The notes under the pieces were generated by a model. It worked only from the letters and a program-made list of their open reading frames with translations. It had not been told where the DNA came from and did no database searches. From positions 71,237-135,236 of the forward strand of contig NZ_KI515778.1 of the NCBI RefSeq assembly GCF_000478175.1: a stretch of DNA of 64,000 nt. The letters run 5' to 3'. Made by a program: the position numbers and the translations under genes. How positions within the stretch are numbered: position 1 is the stretch's first letter; each line of letters starts with the position of its first letter. Source of the stretch: Corynebacterium sp. KPL1814 (GTDB lineage: Bacteria > Actinomycetota > Actinomycetes > Mycobacteriales > Mycobacteriaceae). Positions 1 to 8,861 of this stretch are shown here, in pieces.

Positions 1-177
1 ATTCAAACCCCGGGTAATTGAGGCTTGTAACATGCCCCGAACTAGGTCGTTGGCATCCGTGGTGGACGTGCCTAGCTCATCAATCAGTTTCGCGATTTCT
101 GGGTTAGCAAGCAGCTTCTTTTCAATCGCATCAATCTTGGCCTTATCAGCCGGATCTCGTCTCGCCATAGTAGTCAT
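1..177 (-). CDS. IS256-family transposase, N-terminal fragment (continues past left edge)
   Basis: The minus strand reads 59 codons without a stop from ATG at 177 to the window edge, beginning MTTMARRDPADKAKIDAIEK and containing TTDANDLVRGML. This resembles the N-terminal helical region of IS256-type (mutator) DDE transposases; the catalytic part lies outside the window. An AAGGAG ribosome-binding site sits at 188-193, 10 nt before the ATG, which supports this start over the second Met three codons later. The terminal inverted repeat of the element should lie roughly between 200 and 300, but I could not fix it without the other end. The family call rests on N-terminal similarity only. The opposite-strand reading frame over the same bases is a shadow. 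Confidence 0.7.
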   Translation of the reverse strand, partial: MTTMARRDPADKAKIDAIEKKLLANPEIAKLIDELGTSTTDANDLVRGMLQASITRGLN

Positions 178-309
178 TCTGGTTCATCTCCTTATGCGGG
201 TTAGGTTCCCACACACAAACCATTAGACACTCTCCAGAAGTAGATGGGAATACTAGTGGCCATGGTAAAGGCTTAATGGCCAGCCATTTCACTTCCTTGG
301 TCGGGTTGG

Positions 310-612
310 TCACGCATTATTAAGTTTTAAAAACATAAGGAATGTCGAAGCTATCATAAGCCCAAGAGCGAATGCATAGTTTGAACCATTCATTAATCCA
401 CCAAAAATGGATAGTGCAAACCCGACGATAAATACCCCAGATTCCGATCTTGGGCAAAAATCTCTACGTATAGAGGCGTTGTACAGGGTCATGTATATTA
501 CCGCCATAGCAAGAGGAAAAGCCCTTAATTCTCCCCAGAAAAATCCCGCTAGAGAAGTGGATACAAGAATGATTAAAGGAAGTAAAACAGATTTCGATAT
601 ACGACTAAACAA
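310..612 (-). CDS. small hydrophobic protein of unknown function
   Basis: This 100-residue frame reads from a TTG codon and has two to four hydrophobic stretches (VLLPLIILVSTSLAGFFWG, FPLAMAVIYMTLYN, GVFIVGFALSIFGG, YAFALGLMIASTFLMFL) with short polar links, as in a small multi-pass membrane protein. I do not recognise the family. No good ribosome-binding site precedes the TTG, and an in-frame stop lies three codons upstream, so the true 5' end may be lost or the gene may be decayed. The surrounding DNA is AT-richer than the rest of the window and lies between two insertion sequences, which fits an acquired or degraded island. The hydrophobic pattern is the only support. Confidence 0.35.
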   Translation of the reverse strand: MFSRISKSVLLPLIILVSTSLAGFFWGELRAFPLAMAVIYMTLYNASIRRDFCPRSESGVFIVGFALSIFGGLMNGSNYAFALGLMIASTFLMFLKLNNA

Positions 613-1016
613 AGCTAATCACATTTCTCACGGGGGAGCCTTCGTCCATCCATTGGTTATAAATAGCTCAGGTCATCACGGTGATCGGCATAGACCCAAT
701 TTCTCTTAGTGGTCAGTCTATTCTATCACTTATTTGGGTCATCACTGCATACGGGCTCAATTTCCACTGACTTTCCCAAGAACCCGTAAACAGTTAGCTA
801 AATTTATTATGCATAGTTTTTCTTTGTTAAAAGGAATGAATCAGGAAGGTAGGTAGATACCCGGCATATTCCATTGAACTATGTTTAACATGCTGAATGC
901 AGCAGTCCAGGTTAGCTTTCAACCTATTCGGGCAGAGATTAAAGGCTTGGTGCGTAAAAACCACTTTAAAACGCAAAATGAGCCCGGCCCGAGCTAGTAA
1001 TCGACCATGCTCGGGG
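613..1016. other. non-coding AT-rich stretch between small ORF and IS3 element
   Basis: I see no gene of convincing length or codon usage in these about 400 bases. Base composition is visibly lower in G+C than the core genome. The only structure is an inverted repeat at its right end (988-1015), described separately. It is probably leftover intergenic or decayed accessory DNA. Confidence 0.5.
970..1016 (-). terminator. hairpin, probable original terminator of the surface-protein gene
   Basis: CCCGAGC (988-994) pairs with GCTCGGG (1009-1015) across a 14-nt loop, and outer bases extend the stem. Read on the minus strand, it is followed by a T-rich tail (CATTTTGCGTTTT). The IS3 element is inserted directly beside it (target duplication 1017-1020). 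Without the IS, this hairpin would lie about 110 bp downstream of the minus-strand surface-protein stop codon. That it was that gene's terminator is inference. Confidence 0.4.
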
Positions 1017-1066
1017 CTGATGGGGTTGCCCGCAAATCGTGGACACGTAGTTAAGCTGCTTAGGGG

Positions 1067-1963
1067 TTAAGCAGCGGCCTTCTTATTACCATTTTGATCA
1101 GCGAGCTGGGCTTCGAAATCGACGGGGCTTACCATCCCGATGGACGAGTGGCGACGGCGCCGGTTGTAGACAATCTCAATCCAGCGAGCCACCGCCTTCC
1201 GGGCTTCGTTGCGGGTTCGCCATTCCTTCCGATCGTAAAATTCGGTCTTCAATGTCGACCAGAACGACTCGGCCATCGCATTGTCAAAGCAGACACCAGT
1301 ACGGCCGACCGATTGTGCAATCCCTAGTTCTTGACAGACCTGCCACAGCTGTTCGCTGGTGAACTGGGTACCACGATCGGCGTGGAAGACCACGCCGTCG
1401 GGTACTTCACCACGCAGGGTGTAAGCCATGCGCAGTGCACGTTCAACTAGGTAAGAATCCTGCACACTATCCATGGACCAGCCTAGGACTCGGCGGGAGT
1501 GTCCATCGCGGATAACGCATAGGTACAGCCAGCCCTCATTCGTGCGTAGATAGGTAATATCCGACATCCACACTCGATTAAGCTGCCCTTGATCAAATAG
1601 GCGTTTCACTAGGTCTGGAAGCGTTGACTTCCGCTTGGATTGAATCGTCGTTACGGGAACAAACGCCCTGGGTGAGATGCCTTCAATACCCATCATCCGC
1701 ATGCGTTTGGCCACGGTTTTGCGATTCACATAGACCCCACCCTCGGCGAGTTCTGCAGTAATCCGTGGGGCACCGTAGACTTCGTCAGAATCTTCCCAGA
1801 TGTCATGAATTTTCCTGTCTAACTGGTCGAGGAATCTCTGACGCTGATTTTCACCACGAAGCCGTACTGCTTGAGCCTTTTGCCATTTATAGTAGCCAGA
1901 ACGAGAAACCTCTAATAACCTGCTCATTCGTTTGATGCTGTAGTTCGCCTTCTCCTGCTGCAT
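1067..1963 (-). CDS. IS3-family transposase OrfB (DDE integrase domain)
   Basis: This is the catalytic half of an IS3 transposase, 298 aa. An N-terminal HTH_21-type region (KANYSIKRMSRLLEVSRSGY) is followed by an rve integrase core. The acidic triad is visible as D135 (WMSDITYL), D196 (FHADRGTQF) and E232 (NAMAESFWSTLK), which is the D(60)D(35)E spacing typical of IS3. The orfB frame stays open upstream of its ATG (codons reading EKFEL), so an OrfAB fusion could form by a -1 shift in the A5 run near the end of orfA. The ATG also overlaps the orfA stop as TAATG, which permits translational coupling. No damage is visible. Confidence 0.9.
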   Translation of the reverse strand: MQQEKANYSIKRMSRLLEVSRSGYYKWQKAQAVRLRGENQRQRFLDQLDRKIHDIWEDSDEVYGAPRITAELAEGGVYVNRKTVAKRMRMMGIEGISPRAFVPVTTIQSKRKSTLPDLVKRLFDQGQLNRVWMSDITYLRTNEGWLYLCVIRDGHSRRVLGWSMDSVQDSYLVERALRMAYTLRGEVPDGVVFHADRGTQFTSEQLWQVCQELGIAQSVGRTGVCFDNAMAESFWSTLKTEFYDRKEWRTRNEARKAVARWIEIVYNRRRRHSSIGMVSPVDFEAQLADQNGNKKAAA

Positions 1964-2271
1964 TAGCTCAAATTTTTCCGATCGCGTTGCTTCGCAGCGA
2001 AGAAGGCGGTGGCTTTTGACAAGAACTCATTATCCATCTTGGCCTCAGCTAACTCACGACGCAGGCGAGCGTTTTCGGCTCGTATATCGGCATCACTGCG
2101 GCCATCTACCGAGCCTTGGCGTTCCCGCTCAAGTTTGACCCACCTGCCTAAAATTGTGGCTGATACGCTAATTTCCTTAGCCACATGAGCGATTGGGCGC
2201 CCAGACTCAATGACCAGTCTGGCGGCCTCCTGCCGGTACTCCGGGGTGTACTTCTTCCTTGACGAACTCAC
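1963..2271 (-). CDS. IS3-family transposase OrfA (helix-turn-helix and leucine zipper)
   Basis: This is the DNA-binding half of the IS3 transposase, about 102 aa. It starts (M)SSSRKKYTPEYRQEAARLVI, has an HTH_Tnp_1 region, and ends in a coiled-coil/leucine-zipper segment (AENARLRRELAEAKMDNEFL) used for multimerisation. I chose GTG at 2271 because AGGAGAGG lies 9 nt upstream and family members usually begin at this point; an ATG three codons earlier (2280) is the alternative but overlaps that ribosome-binding site. The 3' end overlaps orfB in the -1 frame, as expected for programmed frameshifting to OrfAB. Confidence 0.85.
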   Translation of the reverse strand: MSSSRKKYTPEYRQEAARLVIESGRPIAHVAKEISVSATILGRWVKLERERQGSVDGRSDADIRAENARLRRELAEAKMDNEFLSKATAFFAAKQRDRKNLS

Positions 2272-2406
2272 AATGAACATCCTCTCCTACGGACACAAGA
2301 TCCGCACTAATCGGGTGTCCACTAAACGAGGGTAACCTCACTGAGCTCTGCGTTAGGGGTTGATGCTTCTTGGGTTCTAAGGTCGTGGAGCAGTTCCTCG
2401 GTGAGA

Positions 2407-2434
2407 GTTCGTTGCGGTTGGGCGGTCAACGAAC
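2407..2434. other. perfect 8-bp inverted repeat downstream of the surface-protein gene
   Basis: GTTCGTTG (2407-2414) and CAACGAAC (2427-2434) form a hairpin with a 12-nt loop, 16 bp downstream of the minus-strand stop at 2450. No U-rich tail follows, so it is at best a weak or Rho-assisted terminator or an mRNA-stabilising stem. Confidence 0.3.
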
Positions 2435-2449
2435 CCCGGAGCTTAAGGG

Positions 2450-5400
2450 CTACTGACTGCCTTTAGACCGCTTTTTCACCAGTACTATGCCGCCGACAAT
2501 AAAGAGTGCGGCGAGCACGAGAACCCAACCGATATTGGCACCCGTAGAGGCTAGTGCGCCGTTGTGGGAGCTGGAAGAGCCTCCGCCGGATCTGGAGCTT
2601 GGACCAGAGCCACTGCCTGCGCCCTTAGCAGTAGTGGACTTGGTGGAGCCGTCCGACTTCCCAGCGCCATTTCCCATGGATGCCTTAGCGCCCGCATTCG
2701 ATCCAGATGAGTTAGTTGCCTTGGACTTATCGGACCCCGGCTTATTAGTGCCGGTGCTATTCGAGCCGTTATCTGGCTTGGTAGCGCCTGGCTGCTTAAC
2801 CTTCGAGGAGTCTGCGGGCTTGTTGTTTTCCTTATCTCTTTCTTTGTCGGTGTCCTTTCCACCGGGCTGGGTGGTTGAATCGCCCACGAGGAAGGTCACG
2901 GTGTGCCAGTCGGTGAGTTTGTCGCCGTCGTTGTTGACGGTGCGCATGTCCATTTCGTAGCGGCCTGGTTCGGTAAAAATCCAGTGCGCGTGGACATGGA
3001 AAGGACCATCCTCAACGCCTTTGATCGTATGGGTGCCGTTGCTATCGGCTAAGGTGCGTGCCGGCGTGTTTAGGGAGGCAGTGTGGCCGGCCCACCATTT
3101 TCCGTCCGTAGGCGCCGACTTAGGGCGAACTTCGATCGCGGCGTCACGGTAGTCTTGCCCCACCTTGATCGTGTCCCACCCCGGCCACACAGCGTCGTGG
3201 TCCTGTTGCAATGGTAGGTGGTAGATCGTTGAGCCAGTCTTTACCATTCCGGTAAAAGACAGCGTCTTAGCCAGGGAGTCAGCGACCGTCACGCGGCGGG
3301 CATCGTGAATGCGCAGCGCTACGTCTTCAGGCACGTTGTGTTGGTCGTCTTCGTTGACATAGAAGCCGAGCTTGTTGTCCACAACCTTTGGCCCGAAGTC
3401 GATGTGGCCCTTGGTAATCTCGCGCTTCTTAGACGGTTCTGCGCTGGGAGCAGGTTCCGTTGTCTCTGGGCTTGGTTCCTTCGACGGTGTGGTGCTTTCC
3501 GTGCCGTTGGAGTCGCCTTCAGTGGCACTGTCGTTCCCAGTAGTGGGTGGGGCAGCAGATGATGAATCCTCGGTAGCTACCTTGAAGCGCAGAACAGCCT
3601 TTTTCGCAGGCTTACCGTCTTTTTCTGCGACCGTGACACCAACTTCATACGTACCGGGTTTGTTGAATGCCCAGTTGAGGTGTATGTGTTCTGCGGTTTC
3701 GGTGGTGTAGGAATGCGTGCCATCGCTGCCGGCAAGGCGCTGGTCCAGCCCGGTCTGATCAGCCTGGTATGCCAACCATTCGCCGTCCTTCGGGGCGCTG
3801 ACGGGGGTGAAGGTAAAGGTGTAATTCTTCTTGGTGTCCTTGTAAGCATCCTCAGTGCTGAGCCCAGGCCACACTACACCGGTGCGCTGTGTCTCTGGCA
3901 GGACGTAGGCAGCGCTGCCTTTCTTTCCAAAGTGCGGAATGTCTTTGTTCAAAGTGGACTTGACCTGCTTTGGAACGGTGAAAAAGACATCGGAAGGCTT
4001 ACGCCAGATTGCACCAATGTGGTACAGGTTCGTCTCGTCCTTGATGCCTAGGTGCAGCTCACCATCTTCGTGGATCGGGGCGATATCTACGTGACCCCGG
4101 TGCAGATTGAGCTCCTTGTGCGGGGTGTCTTTATCCTTCGGGTTCTGCGGCTTGGGTGAGGGGATCTTGGGAACAGAAGGCTTCGAGGTCGTGGAAGGCG
4201 AGGGATTCTTGGATGGGGCAGAGCCTTCTGATTCTTCCGAATCCTGCGGCTTCTCTGGGGCGTCGGAGTCTTCTGGCTTCTCCGATCCTTCTGGGTCCTG
4301 TGAATCCGTGGAGTCAGAAGCCTCAGCGAACGAGACGGTGGTCTCAGCGATCGGCTCATAAGCATCCTTGTGAGTATGGCTAAATAGCGAGGCGCCGGCG
4401 GCATCGGAGCGGGAGTCAGGAACGATGCGCAGCATGAGTTGGTATCCGGGTTGCTTACAACTGTCGATGAGTTGCCTGCTCGTTCTTTGCCCCGGCCCGG
4501 AAGTAAAGCCGATTTCGCAATCTGCAATAGCGTTCTGCGGCAGGCTGGTCATCGGTTCGCCATCTACTTTGTAGAAGCCGCCGGTAACGCGCACCGTGGT
4601 GCGGTCATCCTCGGGAGCTACGGTGATGTCGATATTACGGTCGCCCTCGCCGTACACTTTACTGGTGGAAACGGTGACATCAGAGCTCGTGATCTCAAGG
4701 GGATCGGTCTCAAACGGCTCTATCTCTTCCATCTCTGGGGTAGGAAGCTCGCCGCTTTTCGTTGTATAAGCTTCGGCATCTTCATCGTCCTTTTCCCCAT
4801 CGGTGCTGGTCCAGAACTTTACGGGTTCGGATACCCAGCGAGGGCTTGGGGAATCATTGTCGGGGATAAAGATGGCTTGGAAGTTGGATTCTTCATCACC
4901 AATCATTTCATCCCACGAAGCCTTACCGCCTTCTACCTTGCGCTCGGCAAGGTAGTGGCCGTTGATGGTGAATACGGCGCGGCCGGAGTCTTTGGCATTG
5001 CCGGTATCGAGGGAGAGCGTGGTGAGGATGCCTTGCTTCGCGCCCTTTGTATCGGCCTTGGAGGGAGCCATCTTAAATATAGGAGCGTTGGACTCGGCCC
5101 CTTCGGAGCCTGAGTATTCAGACTTGGCGTCATTAAAGGCGGTATCAAGGTCGGTGATCGTGCGCTCGGCGGGGTTGGTTCCGCCTACCTGCCAGACCAA
5201 GGTTTGTGGCTCGGAGTGGATGAAAGTGCCATCCTTCTTTCGAGCCGAAGCGCGGTAGGTTACTTCGTAGTGGCCAGGACGGGTAAACGTCGTGGCGTTA
5301 TGCGTGTGCGTGCCTGCATTGACCCAGGTGGTACGGAATCCCGGGTCGTGGGAGGACCAGAGGCGGTTCAGAGGATAGTTCTCGTCGCTGTAGGTAAACA

Positions 5401-5865
5401 GCTCCATGCGGCCGGGGCCCTTAAAATCAACGATTTCCATGTTGAAGGATTTATCGCGGAATTGATCGGTGGGAAGATCCGCGGCGGCACCGAACCCAGC
5501 CCAGATGGGCATGGTGTTTTTCGGGAAGCCTACTGCGGGGCCGCCGTAGTACATGAGCTGGTTTTCTCGGCATTGAGAAACTCGAAGCGCGGGTCATCGG
5601 GAACGCGCCAGGCATAGGCTCCTAGGCCGCCATCGACGCGGCCGTGGCTGACCCAGTTGATCGTGTCCTCGATGGGGACTAGGCCCGCACTATTGGACAT
5701 GAGTTTGAAGTTTCCGTCCTTCCACACCGCGTGCGGGGAATCTACGTGCGTTTGGGTGCGGACAAGTGGGGCGTCCTCAGCGAGGGCGAAGGGAGCGTGG
5801 AATAACGCGAGCGCCAAGGCCACGACTATGCTGGCAAGGCGCGGTAGTGAGGTGCGCAACGGCAT
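2450..5865 (-). pseudogene. LAxTG-anchored surface protein with choice-of-anchor M type domains, frameshifted
   Basis: The first part (5865 to about 5560) has a signal peptide (ASIVVALALALFHAPFALAED) and the start of an actinobacterial surface-anchored-protein domain (TQTHVDSPHAVW, DTINWVSHGR). The frame then breaks; the domain continues in another frame from about 5565 (ENQLMYYGGP) to 2450. The downstream part is 1034 aa from its first ATG (5554). It holds the rest of domain 1 (GRMELFTYSDENYPLNRLW), then two more copies starting GHVDIAP and GHIDFGP, separated by Ser/Pro/Glu-rich linkers. The end is a Ser/Gly-rich stalk, LASTG sortase motif, hydrophobic helix and KKRSKGSQ tail. One base gained, or two lost, in the AAAA run at 5562-5565 (plus strand TTTT) restores one frame of about 1137 codons. 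The break may be decay, phase variation or sequence error. The adjacent sortase gene is its likely partner. Confidence 0.8.
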
Positions 5866-5985
5866 AAGGTTCTCCCAAGGTTAGGTGCAGTGAACTTTTA
5901 TATAGGTTGCGACGAATACTACACTATTGCAAACCGTTATCGTTAGCGTTGTTGAAAATAGTGAACCTTTGCCCGCGAGCTGGGA

Positions 5986-6031
5986 AAGAAGATATAGAAA
6001 GTCCCCACCTCCGGTTGCGGAAGCGGGGACT
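5986..6031 (-). terminator. Rho-independent terminator of the sortase gene
   Basis: AGTCCCC (6000-6006) pairs with GGGGACT (6025-6031), with a nested stem inside. On the minus strand the stem is followed by TTTCTATATCTTC. It lies about 70 nt beyond the stop codon that the sortase would use if its frame were intact, which supports that stop as the original end of the gene. Confidence 0.65.
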
Positions 6032-6098
6032 GTGTAAAGCTGAGGTAAAGGAGCGGATAAGCGGAAGGCGGGCGAGTGACCGCAGTGCTGCTGAGCGG

Positions 6099-7071
6099 TT
6101 AAGATTTGTTGTCTGCGGTGTGGGTGGTGCCCTCGAATTGCCATCCCACGACGGCATTGCGAACGGCTGCCTTGAGGGGGGTTAGCGGGTTGAATGCAGC
6201 TAATGGTCAGCAGCCTGCCTGGCATCGCCTCGTCTCCCCATACGCTTGAGTCCCCGGCTAGGCCTTGTTTATCGGGATCGTGAAGATCGGTTGCGGTGTA
6301 GGTGAGCCAGTTCTGGTCGGAATTCTTGGTGCGTACGTACAGCTTGTCGCCGATGCTGACCTTGTGCTCGTTGGCAGCGCCATCGTAAAGCTTATTGAAT
6401 ACGGCAGGCACGCCGGCGCCGGTGTGCCCAGCGATAACGACGATATCGTCGGCATTAGTTCCCGGCAGGGAGTAGGGGCGGTCATCGGCAGTATAAGTGC
6501 AAGCCTTATCCATGGTGTCAGGGTTTATGGCGCCATCGACTACGCGGCACGTGCCATCCTCAAATTGCGCATGGACGTCGATGGCAGGGATATACATGTC
6601 TAGTGCCGCCGACGGTTCGATTACGGGAGATGTTTCTCCAGGGGCCTCGTTGGTTTCTAACCCTTTGGGTGGGCTTATGCTTTGCTCGGTCGTATTGATG
6701 CTGCGATCGATCGTGCTGATGACGAGGATCGTTGCAACGATGCCGGCTGAGACTCGAAGAACTCCGGAGGACGCCCATGCGCCTTTAAAGCGATCCCAAG
6801 GGGAAGAAGGGGCTTTTCGGTGCCTTGGAACTGAAGTCTCTTTTATTCTGCGATTCGGGTAACGGCTTTGGATGTGACGCGCGTGATGCTCTGCTTTCCG
6901 CCAATCGCGCTCTGTGGAATGGTGCCGGCCAGAGCCACCTTTGGGCCGGGAATTTTTATCAGCAACGCTAGAAGCATGGCCTGGAGTGTTGTGATTTAAG
7001 GATATAGTGTGGCGCGGTTGCGCTGCGGATAAGTGAGATCCCTTCCTCCGTGGGTGGTCTTGGTGCTCCAC
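6099..7071 (-). pseudogene. class E/F-like sortase, frameshifted in a C6 run before its C-terminus
   Basis: A transpeptidase that would anchor LPxTG-type proteins. GTG at 7071 is preferred: GGAGG lies 5 nt upstream, whereas the longer TTG start (7098) has none. A long basic cytoplasmic N-terminus leads to one membrane helix (GVLRVSAGIVATILVISTI), then a sortase beta-barrel with the catalytic His (VVIAGHTG) and Cys (LLTISCIQPAN). Immediately afterwards the frame is lost in six Gs (plus strand 6176-6181). With five, the protein ends PLKAAVRNAVVGWQFEGTTH...NKS and stops at 6099-6101, just before a terminator. The shifted frame instead runs to 5881 with a non-family tail. The natural C-terminus includes the only candidate catalytic Arg (AVRNAVVGW), so the shifted product is probably inactive. 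It lies directly upstream of the LAxTG surface protein. Confidence 0.75.
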
Positions 7072-7139
7072 TGTGACCTCCGAGGAAACTAGGGACAATA
7101 GGGATGGGTGTGAACCCAGCTTAGAGTAATAATTTTCTT

Positions 7140-7189
7140 TTCCGGCTTATCGAGGTAGCGGTTGTTCCGGCTTATCGAGGTAGCGGTTG
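7140..7189. repeat. 25-bp perfect tandem duplication upstream of the FNT channel gene
   Basis: A 25-bp unit beginning TTCCGGCTTATCGAGG and ending TAGCGGTTG occurs twice head to tail (7140-7164 and 7165-7189) with no mismatch. The second copy merges into a palindrome at 7181-7201. It lies about 70-120 bp before the FNT start and just upstream of the divergent sortase gene, so it may duplicate an operator. Confidence 0.9.
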
Positions 7190-7201
7190 CGCTAACCGCT
7201 A
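7181..7201. promoter_or_regulatory. palindrome in the sortase/FNT divergent region, possible operator
   Basis: TAGCGGTT (7181-7188) and AACCGCTA (7194-7201) are perfect inverted repeats around a 5-nt centre. The left arm also occurs in the upstream tandem copy. No T-run follows on either strand, so an operator is more likely than a terminator. The cognate regulator is unknown. Confidence 0.45.
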
Positions 7202-7260
7202 CGATAATCCGTGGTTCTCTTGTCCGTATAAGTAAAGCTAAATAAGGAAAATAAGAAACG

Positions 7261-8046
7261 GTGTCTCTCAACGAAGCTGCCAAGGGCGCATCCCTGAAAA
7301 AGGCCGCCCTGCTCGATCAATCATTTGCACGATTTTCTGTCCGCGCAATCCTCGCCGGTGTCTACTTGTGCATCGGTACCGTGTTTGCCGGCGTCGTAGG
7401 CCAAGCGGTAGAAGGCGTTGCCCCGGGCCTGGGGTCTGTGGCATTTGCCCTGTTCTTCGGCTTGGGCCTATTTGCCATCGTTATCCTCGGCGCTGAGCTG
7501 GCCACCGGCAATATGATGTACATGGTCTACGGGGCGATACAGAAGCACCTGTCCTGGGGCAAGGCCTTCTACGTACTGCTTATTACCACGATCTTTAACC
7601 TAGTCGGCGCCATCATCTTTGCCGCCGTCATCGGCATGTCCGCCAAGCTCGCGAATATGGATCCCTCGCACCTGTTGGTCACCATCTCTGAAGGCAAGCT
7701 GACCAAATCCCCGCAGGGAATGCTCGTAGAGGGCATGGCCGCAAACTTCGTGGTCAATATGGGCATCGTTAGCGCGGTCTTTGCCAAGGACGTTGTGTCG
7801 AAGTTCTTTGTTATCGTCCCGATCATCGGTATCTTCGTGGGCCTGGGTTTGGAGCACGTAATTGCCAATTTCTGCCTCTTTGCGCTTACCTTCTTCGGCA
7901 GCGATCCACTGCCGGCCGCACTGACAATTGGCAATGTTGCTCTCAACTGGACGCTGGTGTGGATAGGCAACTTCATCGGCGGCGGCCTGCTCATCGGTGG
8001 GGTCTACGCCTGGCTCAATAATGGGCCGGAGGACTACCGCGACTAG
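7261..8046 (+). CDS. formate/nitrite transporter (FNT) family channel
   Basis: A 261-aa integral membrane protein with six hydrophobic segments and FNT hallmarks: duplicated reentrant loops with GAELATGNMMYM in the first half and EGMAANFVVNMGIV in the second. FNT pentamers conduct small monocarboxylates such as formate or nitrite across the cytoplasmic membrane. The start is GTG at 7261, with AAGGAAAA about 10 nt upstream. It converges with fdhD (4-nt 3' overlap), which favours formate as substrate, but the sequence alone cannot separate FocA-like from NirC-like specificity. A tandem duplication and a palindrome lie in its promoter region. Confidence 0.85.
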   Translation: MSLNEAAKGASLKKAALLDQSFARFSVRAILAGVYLCIGTVFAGVVGQAVEGVAPGLGSVAFALFFGLGLFAIVILGAELATGNMMYMVYGAIQKHLSWGKAFYVLLITTIFNLVGAIIFAAVIGMSAKLANMDPSHLLVTISEGKLTKSPQGMLVEGMAANFVVNMGIVSAVFAKDVVSKFFVIVPIIGIFVGLGLEHVIANFCLFALTFFGSDPLPAALTIGNVALNWTLVWIGNFIGGGLLIGGVYAWLNNGPEDYRD

Positions 8047-8861
8047 GCCAGCGTGCCCGAATAAAGATTAAAGCGATCGGCGCGGGCAAAGCCCACTAGC
8101 GCCATGCCGGTTTCGCGCGCGGTCTCTACGGCAAGGGAGGAAGCAGCGCTGACGGCAACGAGCATGCCAAAACCTGCCATGGCGGCTTTTTGGACCAGCT
8201 CGAAACTGGCGCGCGAGCTCATGACCAAAATGAGGTCATCGGCGGGCAGGCGCTCTTCCATGAGCAGATTGCCAATGACCTTATCAGCGGCGTTGTGCCT
8301 GCCGATGTCCTCCCGGATGACCACCGGCTCACCCTCGAGGGTAAACGCGCCGGCGGCGTGGATTCCGCCGGTCTTGCGGAATTCCTTTTGGGCGGCGCGC
8401 AGTTTCTCCGGCAGCTGGACCACCAGCTGTGGGTCCACGGGGATATGGGGGATGGGGTAGCGAGACTTCTTCGTCAGCGCCTCGATAGAGGAGGTCCCGC
8501 ACACGCCACAGGCGGACGTCGTCGTGGTCAGGCGAAGATCGCTCAAGCTCAGTGGGGTGTTCTTTACCAGCTCCAGGTCCAGCAGGTTATAGGTATTCAT
8601 GCCTTCGACGGTGGCACCGGCGCAGTAGCGGGCAGTGGTGACATCGGAAAGCGCGGCAATATGCCCCTCGGAGTGGAGGAAACCGTGCGCCAATTCAATA
8701 TCGTGGCCCGGGGTGCGCATGGTGGTGGTGATGGTCTGCCCGCCTACGCGAATCTCAAGCGGCTCCTCGCCGGCGACGGTATCGGCGCGGGTATCTACCT
8801 GCGCGTGCTCGCCCAGACGGACCTTCGTGACAGCAAACGTGGCATTCTTACGTCCAGCCAT
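8043..8861 (-). CDS. fdhD: formate dehydrogenase sulfurtransferase FdhD
   Basis: FdhD, 272 aa, transfers sulfur from a cysteine desulfurase to the molybdenum cofactor of formate dehydrogenases in the cytoplasm. Visible signatures are EEPLEIRV (32-39), the cysteine loop CGVC (118-121) that carries the persulfide, and REDIGRHNAADK (183-194). Length is normal. Its ATG overlaps the stop of the upstream DUF6457 gene by one base, so the two form an operon. No formate dehydrogenase subunit is in the window; the target enzyme must be elsewhere. The 3' end overlaps the FNT gene by 4 nt. Confidence 0.95.
   Translation of the reverse strand: MAGRKNATFAVTKVRLGEHAQVDTRADTVAGEEPLEIRVGGQTITTTMRTPGHDIELAHGFLHSEGHIAALSDVTTARYCAGATVEGMNTYNLLDLELVKNTPLSLSDLRLTTTTSACGVCGTSSIEALTKKSRYPIPHIPVDPQLVVQLPEKLRAAQKEFRKTGGIHAAGAFTLEGEPVVIREDIGRHNAADKVIGNLLMEERLPADDLILVMSSRASFELVQKAAMAGFGMLVAVSAASSLAVETARETGMALVGFARADRFNLYSGTLA

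Larger units (their letters stand above)
1021..2340 (-). mobile_element. complete IS3-family insertion sequence with target-site duplication
   Basis: This is a 1320-bp element with imperfect terminal inverted repeats of about 26 bp. The left end reads TGGGGTTGCCCGC then GTGGACAC (1021-1046). The right end, read inward on the minus strand, begins TGAGGTTACCCTC then GTGGACAC (2315-2340). About 19 of 26 positions match. The element begins with TG and ends with CA, as is usual for IS3. It is flanked by the 4-bp direct repeat CTGA at 1017-1020 and 2341-2344. It carries overlapping orfA and orfB on the minus strand with intact reading frames and a complete DDE triad, so it is likely functional and recently inserted. 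Confidence 0.85.

Noticed and set aside
32..226. 64-codon plus-strand frame at the left edge
   Set aside because: The minus strand here encodes a recognisable IS256-type transposase start with a ribosome-binding site.
5881..6175. C-terminal about 98 residues of the uninterrupted sortase frame
   Set aside because: They follow the frameshift at 6176-6181, match no sortase and run through the terminator at 6000-6031. The other frame gives a family-like end.
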